Shown: one piece after another, positions 13,375-29,000 of the stretch
Layout: every line of letters starts with the position of its first letter
How positions within the stretch are numbered: position 1 is the stretch's first letter
Source: Apostichopus japonicus
Taxonomy: Eukaryota; Echinodermata; Holothuroidea; Aspidochirotida; Stichopodidae
Reading direction: 5' to 3'
DNA: 64,000 bases
Assembly (NCBI RefSeq): GCF_037975245.1
Contig: NC_092570.1
Location: 16,657,418 to 16,721,417 of the forward strand
Notes under the pieces: model-generated
The model's input: the letters and a program-made list of their open reading frames with translations, nothing else
The model's database searches: none
Told to the model about the DNA's origin: nothing
Position numbers and translations under genes: made by a program

Positions 13375-14654
13375 TTCATCAAGAATGATAAGGATGTAGC
13401 AGTCTTACCATAACCACCAGAAAACCTGTTGTTTTTGGATATTATTTACCTCTCCGCTACAACTATAGTATATGTTTTATTATGGTGCGGTGAATCAGTC
13501 CTCCGTTTCCCGATTATGCATGTAAAATTTAGTTTACTTTCGAATGACTATATATATATATTTATATATAAGTTCGTTTTATCCGTTAACATATTTTCTT
13601 GAATTTTAGGTCTGATAACTTAGCCTGAGTTTTCCTACTCAGTTGTCTCGGCAGCAAGAAAAGTTAAACCTTCACCCTTCCTAGTACTGTAGGTGTACTG
13701 TATCATGGACAGATGAACAATACAACCAGTCAGTAGATTAAGGCCTTCAATCAATAGTCATCTATTGTGTACCCTTGCTGGGATATAATCTCTCTAGTAA
13801 AGAAACAACTCCTTCGGTATTCAGCGTTACTAGCACGGCGCGGCAGGCTATCGTACTTGTTTTGTGTAAGTTAGCTTACAGAATGATAATAAGTAGACCT
13901 ACTTTTAAGTACAACGATTGTAAAATTGTGGTAGATAAGGTTATTTCTTTTCTTTTAACGTTGGGACGAGAATTCCTATAAAATTAAAAAGGAATATAGA
14001 TTGTGGAGTTTAAAGTATATCGATACCTGATACTTTACTACAAACTTATTAGGTGACTTTGGTTACAGGTAAGTATATGTGTAGAAGTTGATAACACACT
14101 GTTGTAAGACACATGGGTCTATCGTGGGGACAGAAATAAAATCATTGTTAACGTTTTATGGTCCAACAACCTCAGTTACTGTATTGTCTTTGTCGAAATC
14201 ACTTCTTGTGATAAAACGACAGTTATGTGGGGAACCTTACGAAGTGATATATATATATACTATACTAACTGTAGCGGTGTTTGTGTCCGAAAATGTTATT
14301 TCATATATTTTCTACAACCTCAAATGAAGTTTTTCTTATTTCGAAATGTTTTAAACGCTCTCTAGCTTAATCTACTTATTTCGTTACCTTGTTGAATAAT
14401 GCAGACGAAGGAAACAATATATATAAAGAGATTAATACGTTGTTCCTTACATCGGCATTGTGAGTATTTATAGTCTCCCCAACTTGTGAAATTTATGAGG
14501 GTACTCTGAATCACCGACCCCCTTAGAAGTTAACATGTTCAGACTTGTTTATCAAGGAGGGTGTTACGTAACCGTCACTGCTGCTCAATGAACCGTTACG
14601 CTTGATTCAAGCTCTTATAGTCTTTGTATTGAGCCAAGGTTTCTCATTTACTAT

Positions 14655-17600
14655 TTGAAACTTGAAAGAGAAAGGTCAGCTTACATGTTAGGTAGCACAA
14701 TGTCATATCAGTGTAAAACATGCGGAAAGGTTTTCGCTCGTCAAGATATTTTAAAACGTCATGTTGAAACTGTCCATATCAAAGGGGCAAACTTACAATG
14801 CAGAATTTGTTTTAAACAATATTCTCGAAAGGATAACCTCCTTCGCCACTTGAAATATCATGCTACGGAGGCAAGATATGGTCAGAACACCGTAACAACA
14901 GATGTTACTAGAACAGTTTCTACACAAAAGGATATTGCTCCAGCGCAAACCCCGTCTACCTCGGTAACGGGGAGAGATGCAAACGGAACATATACTTCAA
15001 TCCAGGAAACTAGCGGTAAACGAATAGCTGAAAGTGATGATCAAGTTAGATCACTATCTTTAAAACGAATGAAAACATCAGAAGTATCTAACTCTGTGTC
15101 ATGTGAAGATCTAGTCGAAGTACCAGCCAACGTTGACGAATTTGTCTCTACTTTCCATATTCCAGAAAGGACTGATTGTTCACATGAAGACGTTCTGCGG
15201 TTGTACAAGAAACATTGGAACGATATCCGCACTAAATTTCGCAGGCAAAATAAACTAAGGGATGTGTACAACTATCGATTGAGCAAAACTTCTCGAGAAG
15301 AGTTGATCCATCACACAGATATGATTTTTGATGATCAAAAATATGTTTTCAAGATTAATGTTGGATTGGGGTTCTTTCTTCGTAATGTCGAAACGTGTGA
15401 ACTTCGTTATTACTACGCTTCGAATAATTCTAAGCTGTTCAAAGAACCCTTCCAGATCACAAACAAGCTGACACTTGAACATTTCACCGAAGCTCTTCTT
15501 GCACAGGATCTACTCGAACATGCACGGTTACAAAGACCAAATTCGAAATGGGTGATAGAAACAGTTACTAACGTAACTTACTTTGTCTATAAGGTACTTG
15601 ACCACCCGATCGGATGTGTTACAGTTGAAGTTCCGGACTATGTAAAGGACAACAAAGCTATCGTTACCCTCGAGAAGAATCTTCATACCGGTGAACCATA
15701 CAATGATAACATGTGTTTGTTCAGATGTCTGGCGCTATTTCGTGGATCTAATCCAAAATCCCTGGAAAAAGAAACCCATAGAATGTATCGTCTTTACTCA
15801 CACGGACAGGATCCGAGAAGCTTCGACGGGGTACGGATGAAAGAACTCACTCGGTTCGAAGACAGCTTCAACGTGAACATCGTTGTTTATGAATTAAACA
15901 AACAGGAAACAGAAAATGGTGATTCAACGGCAGATCTCCTTGTTAACTCCAGTATTCTTCATGTAGCACAATTGGTAAGGCGTTCCTTGGAGAAATTTAA
16001 GGATACAATGTATGTTAACTTAATTGGTAATCATTTTTCGTATATTTCTGATATCAATATGTATTCTAAAACGTATATGTGTCGTAAATGTCAAAAATTA
16101 TGGAAAGAGAGCAAGGCTCTTATCAGACATGAAACAAAATGTGAGGGTAAAGGTTCAAAGCATAAGTTCCCTGGTGGAGTTTTCCAATTACAGAGAACCG
16201 TTTTTGAGCAGTTAGAAGACGAAGGTTTCGCTGTACCAGAGAAATTACGTTACCATCCATACAGAGCTGTGTTCGATTTCGAGTGTTACTTTGAATCTCA
16301 GGTGGAGGGTTTTAGAGCAACTGATAAGTTGACATGGGAGGCTAAACATGTTCCTTTAAGTGCAAGTGTTTGTAGCAATGTTCCTGGGTTTCTTCGACCG
16401 CGTTGTTTTATTTCAAATGAAGGGCCACATGATTTGATTCAGAATGTAGTTGAGTATCTATCCCGAATTGCAGAAAATAGTCAGGCATTGTTAGAGGAAA
16501 CCTTTGGTGATTTGATTCGCTCAGTAGAAGATAAAATTAAGCAGGATCAAGATGAATGGTACTTAATTCAAGATAAATATAAGAGTAAGGGCCGACCCAA
16601 ACAACATCACCTTAAAATTCTTCTTGATTCGTTAACGTCTTGGATATCAGAAATTCCCGTGTTAGGATTCAATTCCGGTAGTTATGATATTAACCTGATT
16701 AAAGAATTCTTCTTTCCTTATCTCATCAAAAATGATCCTATTAATTGTGTCATTAAGCGAAACAATAACTACATGTGTCTGCGCACAGATAATCTTATGT
16801 TTCTCGACATTACAAATTATCTCGCTCCTGGGTTTAGTTATGATGCTTTCTTAAAAGCGTTTGAATGTTCACAAACAAAAGGATTCTTCCCATTTGAATG
16901 GTTTTCTTTAGAGAAACTTGATTACCCTCAGCTTCCACCGTATGAAACTTTCTACAGCGATTTAAAACAAAGTAATATCTCGGTGGAGGATTATACAGTT
17001 TGTAAAAATGTGTGGAAAAGAGAAAACATGAAAACCATGCGAGAGTTTCTTGTATGGTACAATAACCGTGATGTAGAACCCTTCGTTGAAGCATTAGAAA
17101 AGATGACGGAGTTCTACAAAGAAAGGGGCATTGATACCTTTAAGGACGGGATATCAGTTCCTGGGCTAACAATGAAACATTTATTTAAGGTTTCAAACAA
17201 CCCAACGTTTCAATTAATTAATGAACAAAATAAGGATTTGTATTACACGTTTCGTGAAAGTTTAGTTGGTGGACCTTCAATCATCTTTAACAGACATCAA
17301 GAAAAGGGAAAAACATTTATTCGTAACAACCCAAGTCATGTCTGCCAAAAAATTGTCGGTTATGATGCTAATGCACTGTATCTTTGGGCGATCATGCAGG
17401 ATATGCCCACTGGAAGTTTTACAAGACGCAAATCAGATAACGGGTTTAAGCTCTCACGAACTAGACCAATAAGTTTCGAGTGGTTAGAATGGAAGGCCTA
17501 TGTAAGTGACGTAAAAATACGTCACGCAATGAATTGTTCTGAGAAGCGAATAGGCTTGCGTCGAATTCCCGTAGACGGTTACTGTGCAGAAACAAACACC

Positions 17601-19034
17601 GTTTTACAGTTTCATGGGTGTTATTACCATGGACATAATTGTCATCTGACTAGAGGAAAGGCTGTAAATGAAAAGACTGGGGTGCCAATGAAGACACTCT
17701 TTGAAAATACTAGAGAGATTCGACAATATGTAATAGACCAAGGATACAACTATGAAGAAGTATGGGAATGTCAATTTCGTGAAATGAAGAAACATAACCA
17801 AAATTTGAGGCATTTTTTGAGTACGCTTTATCGTCCGTTAGAGTTTAAGAATAAATTGACTGAAGATCAAATTATTCGTGCTATTCAGGATAACCAACTA
17901 TTTGGGTTTGTTGAGTGCGACATTCACGTTCCTGATAAGTTGAAACCTATATTTGCCGAAATGTGTCCTATTTTCAAAAACACAAATATCTCCCGAGAAA
18001 ACATCGGTGAACATATGAAACAATTTGCGGAGGAAAATAAAATAATGCAAAAACCTAGACGAAGTCTTATAGGTAGCATGTTTGGTAACAAAATACTTTT
18101 GGCAACTCCTCTTATCAAGTGGTATCTTCAACATGGTTTAATAATTACTCGTATTTACCAAGTCATTGAATATACCCCTCAAGCATGCTTTCGTACTTTT
18201 GGTGAATCTGTGTCGAATGCTCGGCGAGCAGGTGACCGCGATCCATCAAAGGCTATTATAGCAGATACCATGAAATTGATCGGCAACTCTTCTTACGGTA
18301 AAACTATTACCAACAGGGAAAGGCATACAAACGTTAAAATGGCTGATGCTAGTTCATCATCCAAAATGGTCAACTCACCTGCTTTTCGAGATTTGAATTT
18401 CATCGTTGATGATTGTTACGAAGTAGAACTAGCCAAAAGTAGTATTAAGATGGATCTTCCAATTCAAATTGGCTTGTTTGTCTACCAGTATGCCAAATTA
18501 CGCATGTTACAGTTTTATTACGACTGTCTCTGTAAATTTTTTGATGTAAGTAAATGGGAGTACGTGGAAATGGACACTGATTCGGCGTATATTTCCATCG
18601 CTGGTAACAGTCTAGAGGAGATTTTGAAACCGAACATGAATGAAACATTTCGCAAAGAAAAACATTTATGGTTTCCACGTGATGATACTGAAGAAAATAA
18701 AATGTTTGATAAACGAACCCCTGGATTGTTTAAAGTAGAATGGCAAGGTGATGGTATTGTTGCTTTATCCAGCAAAATGTATTACTGTTTCGGTGGGGTC
18801 AAGGGAGATAAATTTAGTTGTAAAGGGGTAAATAAAAAAAGAAATAGCATCGATGAGAAAATATATAAAGAGGTTCTTACAACAAAACAACCAAAAACTG
18901 GAGAAAATAAAGGTTTTCGAGTGAGAGACAATCACGTTTATACATACAGGCTCAGAAAGGATGCCTTCACTTACTTTTACCCGAAGAGAAAAGTCCAAGA
19001 AGACGGTGTTACGACTACATATCTTGATATTTAG
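14655..19034 (+). CDS. Protein-primed-type DNA polymerase B, right copy
   Basis: Mirror of the left polymerase gene and also 1,459 residues. It has the same zinc fingers, OTU-like module, exonuclease motifs (D541/E543, N673/D678, Y802/D806) and polymerase motifs (A near 903-909, B near 1207-1215, C at 1307-1310). The single difference is Val instead of Leu at residue 973 (GTA at 17571-17573), directly before the Asp of the nuclease-like insertion. Starts of the two copies lie 3.46 kb apart and the genes diverge. Both frames are intact over 4.4 kb, which means the insertion is young, the arms are being homogenised, or the genes are under selection. Confidence 0.92.
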   Translation: MKLERERSAYMLGSTMSYQCKTCGKVFARQDILKRHVETVHIKGANLQCRICFKQYSRKDNLLRHLKYHATEARYGQNTVTTDVTRTVSTQKDIAPAQTPSTSVTGRDANGTYTSIQETSGKRIAESDDQVRSLSLKRMKTSEVSNSVSCEDLVEVPANVDEFVSTFHIPERTDCSHEDVLRLYKKHWNDIRTKFRRQNKLRDVYNYRLSKTSREELIHHTDMIFDDQKYVFKINVGLGFFLRNVETCELRYYYASNNSKLFKEPFQITNKLTLEHFTEALLAQDLLEHARLQRPNSKWVIETVTNVTYFVYKVLDHPIGCVTVEVPDYVKDNKAIVTLEKNLHTGEPYNDNMCLFRCLALFRGSNPKSLEKETHRMYRLYSHGQDPRSFDGVRMKELTRFEDSFNVNIVVYELNKQETENGDSTADLLVNSSILHVAQLVRRSLEKFKDTMYVNLIGNHFSYISDINMYSKTYMCRKCQKLWKESKALIRHETKCEGKGSKHKFPGGVFQLQRTVFEQLEDEGFAVPEKLRYHPYRAVFDFECYFESQVEGFRATDKLTWEAKHVPLSASVCSNVPGFLRPRCFISNEGPHDLIQNVVEYLSRIAENSQALLEETFGDLIRSVEDKIKQDQDEWYLIQDKYKSKGRPKQHHLKILLDSLTSWISEIPVLGFNSGSYDINLIKEFFFPYLIKNDPINCVIKRNNNYMCLRTDNLMFLDITNYLAPGFSYDAFLKAFECSQTKGFFPFEWFSLEKLDYPQLPPYETFYSDLKQSNISVEDYTVCKNVWKRENMKTMREFLVWYNNRDVEPFVEALEKMTEFYKERGIDTFKDGISVPGLTMKHLFKVSNNPTFQLINEQNKDLYYTFRESLVGGPSIIFNRHQEKGKTFIRNNPSHVCQKIVGYDANALYLWAIMQDMPTGSFTRRKSDNGFKLSRTRPISFEWLEWKAYVSDVKIRHAMNCSEKRIGLRRIPVDGYCAETNTVLQFHGCYYHGHNCHLTRGKAVNEKTGVPMKTLFENTREIRQYVIDQGYNYEEVWECQFREMKKHNQNLRHFLSTLYRPLEFKNKLTEDQIIRAIQDNQLFGFVECDIHVPDKLKPIFAEMCPIFKNTNISRENIGEHMKQFAEENKIMQKPRRSLIGSMFGNKILLATPLIKWYLQHGLIITRIYQVIEYTPQACFRTFGESVSNARRAGDRDPSKAIIADTMKLIGNSSYGKTITNRERHTNVKMADASSSSKMVNSPAFRDLNFIVDDCYEVELAKSSIKMDLPIQIGLFVYQYAKLRMLQFYYDCLCKFFDVSKWEYVEMDTDSAYISIAGNSLEEILKPNMNETFRKEKHLWFPRDDTEENKMFDKRTPGLFKVEWQGDGIVALSSKMYYCFGGVKGDKFSCKGVNKKRNSIDEKIYKEVLTTKQPKTGENKGFRVRDNHVYTYRLRKDAFTYFYPKRKVQEDGVTTTYLDI

Positions 19035-19985
19035 TGAACATTATGCAGTATGGAATAATATTTTACTGTTTTCTCCTGTCTCGTGTGCTTGTGCGTGTTT
19101 TGTATAACTCTACATATAGTGTCACTATAGCTGCAAAGAAAATTTATTCACCGATCTATATGTTAAGAATACTCCTATATATACAGTTATAAGTTTTTTT
19201 TTTTTTATTTATTTTTTTTTTATTATTATTTTTTACATGAACTTAGTGTACATTTTCTCTTTTATATGGCTAATGTATGGTGATTATAATTAATAGTTGA
19301 TTGAAAAACGTTTTGTTTTAAATTTTAAATGATTTACCCCATTTTGTGACTTTCCTCCTTGATTTTTAATATTAACCAATGTTTTCTCATCCTGTACTCT
19401 TTTGAATTTTATCTGGAAACCTATTTTATAAAGTATGATAACGGGTTAGGAAGTATAAACCAATAGAATATCAACGATTTTAACCTATATCGGGTACTTT
19501 ACTTGTAAGACACATTTACTTTGTAATCGAAAATGTATTGGCGTAATACATTTCACTGTTGCCTGGTATTTTTCTCCCTGTTAATGTATAACTTTCAGAC
19601 ACATTGTAAAATAATTGTTCTGAAACATAACTGGAACTTTGTATGTTCAATAATTTCTTGAAAGTACTCTTTAAAAAGAAAATAAATGTTTAAAATATCC
19701 CAACATTTTGTTTCATCTGTTTTGTTTGCGTTTGTTTTGTTTTAACAATCATGAAGTTTAATAAGCTATTATTATTATTGTTATTATATTATTTTTTTAA
19801 TACTTAAATAGGATAAAGCAAAGTTAAAAATAAAAACTATAATAAAAGCAATGAGTGCATTGTTCGCCCCTCTCATGGGGCGTCAGCACCGAAACCCTAC
19901 ATGAAGGACGCCCCCAAATTTTCCACCTCATCCCGCCTCCGCCTCCGCCTCCAAAAGGGGTGCGAAAAGGGCATACTATACTACT

Positions 19986-19991
19986 CAGTTC
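19986..19991. repeat. Right target-site duplication, CAGTTC
   Basis: Identical to 5857-5862 and directly abuts the last base of the element. Confidence 0.9.
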
Positions 19992-20813
19992 ATTTGTTTC
20001 CAATGGCTTTAGAGACCTGGCAAAATAGCTGGGCAAAATACAGTACTTTTGATATTTTCTATTGTTTCAAACTTTCTATATTAAAAATTGTGAAATAATC
20101 GCCTGATCTAGAAGGTCGCCCGCGGAATATCAAGTTCATATATACAGACTGCTCAGTGAACTTACAATTTAGTTAATTTTTTAAGCTTTACTATACAAGA
20201 GACTTTGTTCAACTTAACCACTTACAACAAAACGTGCTGAGTACGTTGGGGACCGGGAAGAGGACTTGAGGAATGTGTGGGTGCGGATGGGGAGGGGGTT
20301 GATGCCATTGTGTTAGGTCGTTCTTCATCGTGTCATAGTATCACACGGGCTTCGTTGACATTCCGGCTAAACTGACAGTCCATTTATCCAAAAGAGCAAA
20401 TAATATTTACACCCCGATGAATTTAGGTTGCTATATATTAGCATGTTCGAATACTTGACGGCAATATCATACGCCAAGGATAAAGAGACTCACCTGCACT
20501 CCTTACCTGACATACCTGTTACCTGCCCTCCACGCCTGCTGTATGAAAAGAGAAACCAGCAAGGAAAGGGGATGAAGAAAAGGGGAGGGGGGGGGGGGGA
20601 GAACAATCTGTATTAACAAAATCAGTCAAGTTTAGTTATAAAACCACTTAGCATATTAAAACGCGGTCAGTGAATAATTGTTTTTCTTCCTTGTTTCGTA
20701 CTACGCCGATTCACCTGAGTCGTTGCACCTGTGGTGATTATCGTCGCATCTTTAGGCAAATTTTCTCCAAATACTGAATGGATTTTTGCTTTGTGTGTTT
20801 GTTTTTGTACTGT

Positions 20814-21640
20814 CAGGGGCGTAGCCAGTATGAAGCACTTGGCCTACACTTTTTTTGGTCAAGTTATCTTTTTTTTTTTAAAAACCCACAATTCAAATCC
20901 ATATGCTTGCTGGACGAGTTTAAGAGTCTATAGACAGGAAAAACTATTGAAATGAACGTAGCAAGAATATGGCTAAATTAGGTGACCTATTCTTCTGTCA
21001 TCTACTTTAGGCTGTCATTTCAAACATATTCGTTGCACTGACAGTGCTATTAACCATGCCAATATCTTCGGCAACTGCTGAAAGGTCTTTCAGCGCAATG
21101 CGCAGAATCAAAACTACATGCGTTCTACAATGAATGAAGAGAGACTCAGCGGTTTTGCTCTCATGCACATCCACAGAGACTTTGCAATTGACGTTGATGC
21201 TGTGCTGAAAAAATTGCATCAGATGGCAATCGCCGGATAGCTCTCGCCTTTACTTATCTTATTAGGCTTACTTAAACATTTACTAGCTATACATGTGTAT
21301 CAAAGACAATTACTGGCTGTAGTTGTATCAAAGACATTTCTGGCCTATCTTTGTATCTACAAGTATCAGAAGTTGAAAAGTAAGACTAGTCTAGCTGTGC
21401 ATGTACCGGTACCTTGCTAATTTTAAAAACATTATGTAGTATTGAATTACGTACTATTTTAACTCGTTTGTTTTTTGGGGTTTAAAGATGATATTGAATG
21501 AGGTGTCCCAAGTATAAGCAAGAGGCCAGGGAACCAGAATAAACACTCGGAAGGGCCGTTTCCGGCCATCTGGGGCCGGGGGGGGGGGGGGGGTTGTAAA
21601 ACCAAAACTTTTCTTCTACGCTCCGCGCCAACTATATATC
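20814..21640 (+). mobile_element. Truncated hAT transposon relic
   Basis: It begins with the hAT-type terminus CAGGGGCGTAGCCAG. A hAT transposase C-terminus follows at 21011-21240, and then a tail with TTTCCGGCCATCTGGGG and ACGCTCCGCGCCAAC. The same tail recurs, with its terminal end, in the MITEs at 26775-27142 and (inverted) 32262-32922, so this is a relic of their parent family. The 3' terminal repeat is missing. Confidence 0.6.
21011..21240 (+). pseudogene. hAT transposase C-terminal (hATC) fragment
   Basis: Frames here read a typical hAT dimerisation region, with PISSATAERSFSAMRRIK early and MNEERLSGFALMHIHRD later, ending at a TAG (21238-21240). The two halves are in different frames because one base is missing near 21112-21116, so the copy is inactive. 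It would encode the dimerisation end of a cut-and-paste transposase. No DDE-bearing part was found upstream. Confidence 0.8.
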
Positions 21641-21817
21641 TATAAACATATATTATTAGAGAAAACCAGAGAAATAAGATATGACTCATAATTGACAAAT
21701 AAGGAGTAACGTTTTAGAAAATATATTGGGATTTTCAGTCCCCCTTGGACCTAAGTCATCAATACTTGGCAGTCGAATGTAAAGTACAAAATGCTCATCA
21801 ATCCACTTACTGTATAG

Positions 21818-22182
21818 CAGTGGCGTAGGAAGGTACTTTTGAGTGGGGGGGCTGAAGACTGATGGCCGGCCTGGGGGAGGGGTCTAAGGGGAGGGGTGTC
21901 CCCCTCCCCTTTGGAATTTTTTGCATTTCCAGGTGGCCTCAGATACAATTTGGTGCAATATAGCACACTTCAACACCCACTCCATTTTGTAACCTTAATT
22001 TTGTATTTTCACCTGGCCTTAGATGCAATTTGGTGCTCCAAATGAGATTTTTTTCTCATTTGGAAATGAAAAAGGGGTTTTCTGACTTGCGGAGCGGGGG
22101 GGCGGAATGATACTTCCGCCCCTCCACATTTTTCACTGGGGGGGCTGGCGCCCCCCCAGCCCCCCCGGTTCCTACGCCCTTG
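21818..22182. mobile_element. hAT-type MITE with 8-bp TSD
   Basis: 365 bp beginning CAGTGGCGTAGGAA and ending TTCCTACGCCCTTG, which are inverted repeats apart from two mismatches. It is flanked by a perfect 8-bp duplication, CTGTATAG (21810-21817 and 22183-22190). The interior holds GGGGAGGGG/CCCCTCCCC hairpin segments. No coding capacity. Confidence 0.88.
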
Positions 22183-22601
22183 CTGTATAGTCATGGTTTA
22201 TTTGGTTCTAATTCCATCAAAACTTTACATGAAGAAGATATATGAGGAGAATCTACACACACAAAAAAAGGAGAAAAAAAACAGGCCTATACTGTCATAC
22301 GTCCCGAATAGTAACCAAAAGGTTATTTACACCTATCTAGGGTAACCTACCTTTTCAACATTACCTTGTAGAATTTGTTATTTCGGTATCTTTCTTAGCA
22401 TTCAAACTATATAGACAAAAAACCAAACAAAGAGCACAGATCTATTGAACTATATTACTGCACTTTCCAGTTATACAACGGCCGCATTCAAACTTGATTA
22501 TGTGTAGTAAGCATTTCCTCGGGAATGATCACACTTGGGTGCCTTTTATAAACTAAAACTTAAATTGAACTATTTACCATCAGTGGTGTATAGCCAGAGG
22601 C

Positions 22602-26025
<3,424 letters not shown>

Positions 26026-26031
26026 TTTATT
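26026..26031 (-). terminator. Probable PCCB polyadenylation signal
   Basis: TTTATT on the plus strand, AATAAA on the minus strand, 44 nt beyond the PCCB stop codon. The hexamer is exact; use as the signal is inferred from position. Confidence 0.5.
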
Positions 26032-26074
26032 TTTCTTATTGTACTCAGGTACCATTGACAGGCCCGGCCGACCA

Positions 26075-29000
26075 TTATAAAGGCATATTAGCATGTTTCT
26101 TGGTTGGGTTTTCTTTCTTTTTGGTACTGAGGAGATCCAGATCTCTGCAGAGCCTTACCCTGGTTGTGCTTGGTTGTATGATGTCATCGACGAAACCTGA
26201 GGAGAGATCCCAAACAATTATAACGAGTTTATAAAGTAATTTATTATAAAATACGAAAGATGGTTAATTGTTTAAGAGCAGCAGATGTTGGCAAAAATTT
26301 AATCGCATTCTCTTAGATGCTTGAGGGAGTTGTTGATTCAATAGACAAGTAACAACTTATTGGCTTTGGTTCCCCTCCCTTCCCCCCCCCTGGTCACCCC
26401 CTTTTTTGATAAGTTGAAACACCAGTAACAGAAATGAACACATTATTTCAATGCAGTATATAAACACCTCACCCACACACACACCGATAGGTTTTACAGT
26501 TTGCTCTCACTATGGGAAAACCAAACACCCAAGTAGACATTTCTAAGAGGGGGAAAATTCCTTTACAACAGCATTTTTCAAAAGAAACAGTACAATATAT
26601 AACGACATTGTCTGATGGGTAAGAATGAAACCAGTTCAAAGCTCCAACTAATATGTTTTCGTAGAAACACCATAATGGGAGTGAGTCAGACCCAATTCAT
26701 CATTTTTGCTTATCTAGGGGGATTCTTTTAGTTACAATGCAATCTTAATTTCATGCCTGACAGACCACCTATACCAGTGGCGGAGCGTCCATACAGTCAG
26801 AGGGGACGGACTGCTGGCGCCCTTTTCAGCTCTTTACCACTTTTTACTTATTCGCGATTATTGACATTTTTAGTGCGCTCTCAAAATACCTATTGAGATT
26901 TGTCACATTTTGTTGGTGTAATTTTCTGACAAAATGGCGATGACACCTATTTATTCTTCGTTTATCTGCAAATGAGCAAGGCCCGGAAAGGGTCATTTCC
27001 GGCGATCTAGGGAGTATGTTTACTCAAAGAATTTCTGTACGCTCCGCGCCAACCTGTGGTGGCGCTCCGCTTAGATAGTGTCGAAAGCGCCCTTACAGAC
27101 CATTCTCGCCCCCCTTGACCAATACCCGTAGCTGCGCCACTGACCTACACAACTAGTTTTGGGTCATCCCGTACAACCGCACCACCACTAAAAGATTTGT
27201 CCCAAGTGATGCGTGCAATGAAATATTATTATATTTGAACACAATGGGCATTTCATATTCAAATGAATGGTTACTAAGAGCCACCAAGACAGGCTGTTCA
27301 CCTTTTCAACAACAACATGTACATAGAGCTTAGGCCTACAATACTATCATGATAGCAGATGTGCCTATATCATGTAATCTGTCCATTTAGTAACAGGTAA
27401 ATCCTTGCTTGTTTTAACCTGTAGTACGTTCTTCAACCACTGCGACTGAACTTATTTGACGATAAAAGTAAACAGGAAAACTTGCTCCTTGTCCTGACAG
27501 GGTAGTTATTTCCCATCACAGGATTAAAGTTCTGCCATTCCTACAAAGTTAAGAAAGAGGGGGGGAGGGGGGGGGAGGGGGAACCCCTCTAGCTTGCTGT
27601 AGATAAATGAAGTTACACAATTTATTATTACTAGAGTAATACTATAAAATTTAAAAACCCTAGGTGGTAAGAACTGCTAATGTGTTTCAAGCCAAATCTT
27701 TGCATCTGCTAGACAAGATTTTCCAGCCAATGTATCAAACGTTTAATTATCTTCCCTTTCTTTTTCTGGCTTTTAATTACCTCGAACAGCTGCTGGAAAA
27801 GGGTTGGCAAACTTTTCAATGTACTCCTGCTCGGCCTGAGCAATGTCACTCTCACCCCTGAAAATGATTTTCACAGCTCCCTGGAGATCAGAACAAAATG
27901 CAAACAAGATTGTAAGGTGACAGAACACTCAACAGGCCTTGACATGTGGATTTCTATATTGAAAATCTCCACCATTTGAACACCCCAGGATTGGCAGGCA
28001 AAAATCCATACCGTTAGCCGATAACCCTCATCTCATTATATTGTATCCTACTACCTAACTTGAGATATGGTGGATGGAATGTTTACCCTATTTTGATGGG
28101 CCAAAAATTCCTTTACTCCAGCAAATTGTGAAGTCGTTGTTCTGGCAGATGTCCATTGAAAAATAAATTACTTAGGCTATGATAGTCTTCTTGAAAATTC
28201 ATGCCTAATGGTCAATGTTCTCTGTAGTTTAGAATTACATCAAAATGCAACAGAGTTTATTTGAATATTATTTCCTTCGGTGGATAAATGATCGAAATAT
28301 TATAGAAACAAAAGGAAAGTCAAAAAGCAAAAAATTTGGCAGTCCAGTTGCCATGGCGACCTGAATCACTCTGAGCTGTTGCCGGATGCAATCACAAACT
28401 TTGGGCAAATATTTTATCTGAGATACAAACTCCTAATGAGGATGTGGTTTTGACATGAAATATTGTTATCTGTGAATGAAGAATTTTGATCATTTCTGCT
28501 CATAAATAGGGCATCCACCAAAAACCACGTAATCTGGAGAATTTCATTTTTTGCCGGGATATCAATTTACGTGATACCTTGTCATAAGCAAAAAGTAGGT
28601 GTGAACCGGGACACGACTCTGGTAACCTCCATCGCCGATTGGAAGTCACCAAAAATGAAACTGAAAAATTGCGCAGAAAGAAAATAATAATGATAATCAG
28701 CCTGGAGGGCAGTTGGTTTACTATCTAAGCAGCCACTTAATTTATAGCTTAGAATTTACAGTGCTTTTACACTGAAAAACGGTGGATGGATGAAAAGCCC
28801 AGCTTACTTTAGCTGACCATGGCTCGAACCCACTGACCCCTACCCCCCCTCGATGCTAGGTTTGGTTTTCATATTGCTTTCAATGCCACAGCCTTTTTCC
28901 ATGTGGACCATAGCACTGGCAGATGTAAAAAAGGTGGATTTCAAGTGGATGTAAAGCCCAGCTTACTTTAGCTGACCAGGGCTCGAATCCACTGACCCCT

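Larger units (their letters stand above)
5863..19985. mobile_element. Palindromic Polinton-like element with two pPolB genes
   Basis: A 14,123-bp insertion bounded by a perfect 6-bp duplication (CAGTTC). It begins AGTAGTATAGTATGCCC and ends with the exact reverse complement. Everything inside is mirrored about 12924: coordinates of paired features sum to 25848 throughout, so the arms differ by no net indel. Each arm encodes one protein-primed-type DNA polymerase B. Polintons normally have 6-bp duplications, 5'-AG...CT-3' ends, inverted repeats of roughly 0.1-1 kb and a set of integrase, ATPase, protease and capsid genes; here the inverted repeats are the whole element and those genes are absent. 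The structure implies that integration was catalysed in trans. A sequencing fold-back is unlikely, because both ends return to unrelated unique sequence at a target duplication. Confidence 0.9.
12938..19985 (+). repeat. Right arm of the giant palindrome
   Basis: Reverse complement of 5863-12910. The only difference I found is at 17571 (G), which pairs with 8277. Gene order mirrors the left arm. The stretch 19035-19985, after the polymerase stop, is AT-rich, contains an AATAAA near 19679, and ends in the GC-rich terminal patch. Confidence 0.95.

Noticed and set aside
5863-19985. The palindrome as a missed-adapter or chimeric-read artefact
   Set aside because: Such artefacts mirror into the same flank. 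Here both ends stop exactly at a 6-bp duplication and continue into unrelated sequences, and the arms differ by a base change.
5863-19985. Integrase, packaging ATPase, protease or capsid genes inside the element
   Set aside because: No frame outside the polymerase exceeds about 93 residues, too short for any of these.
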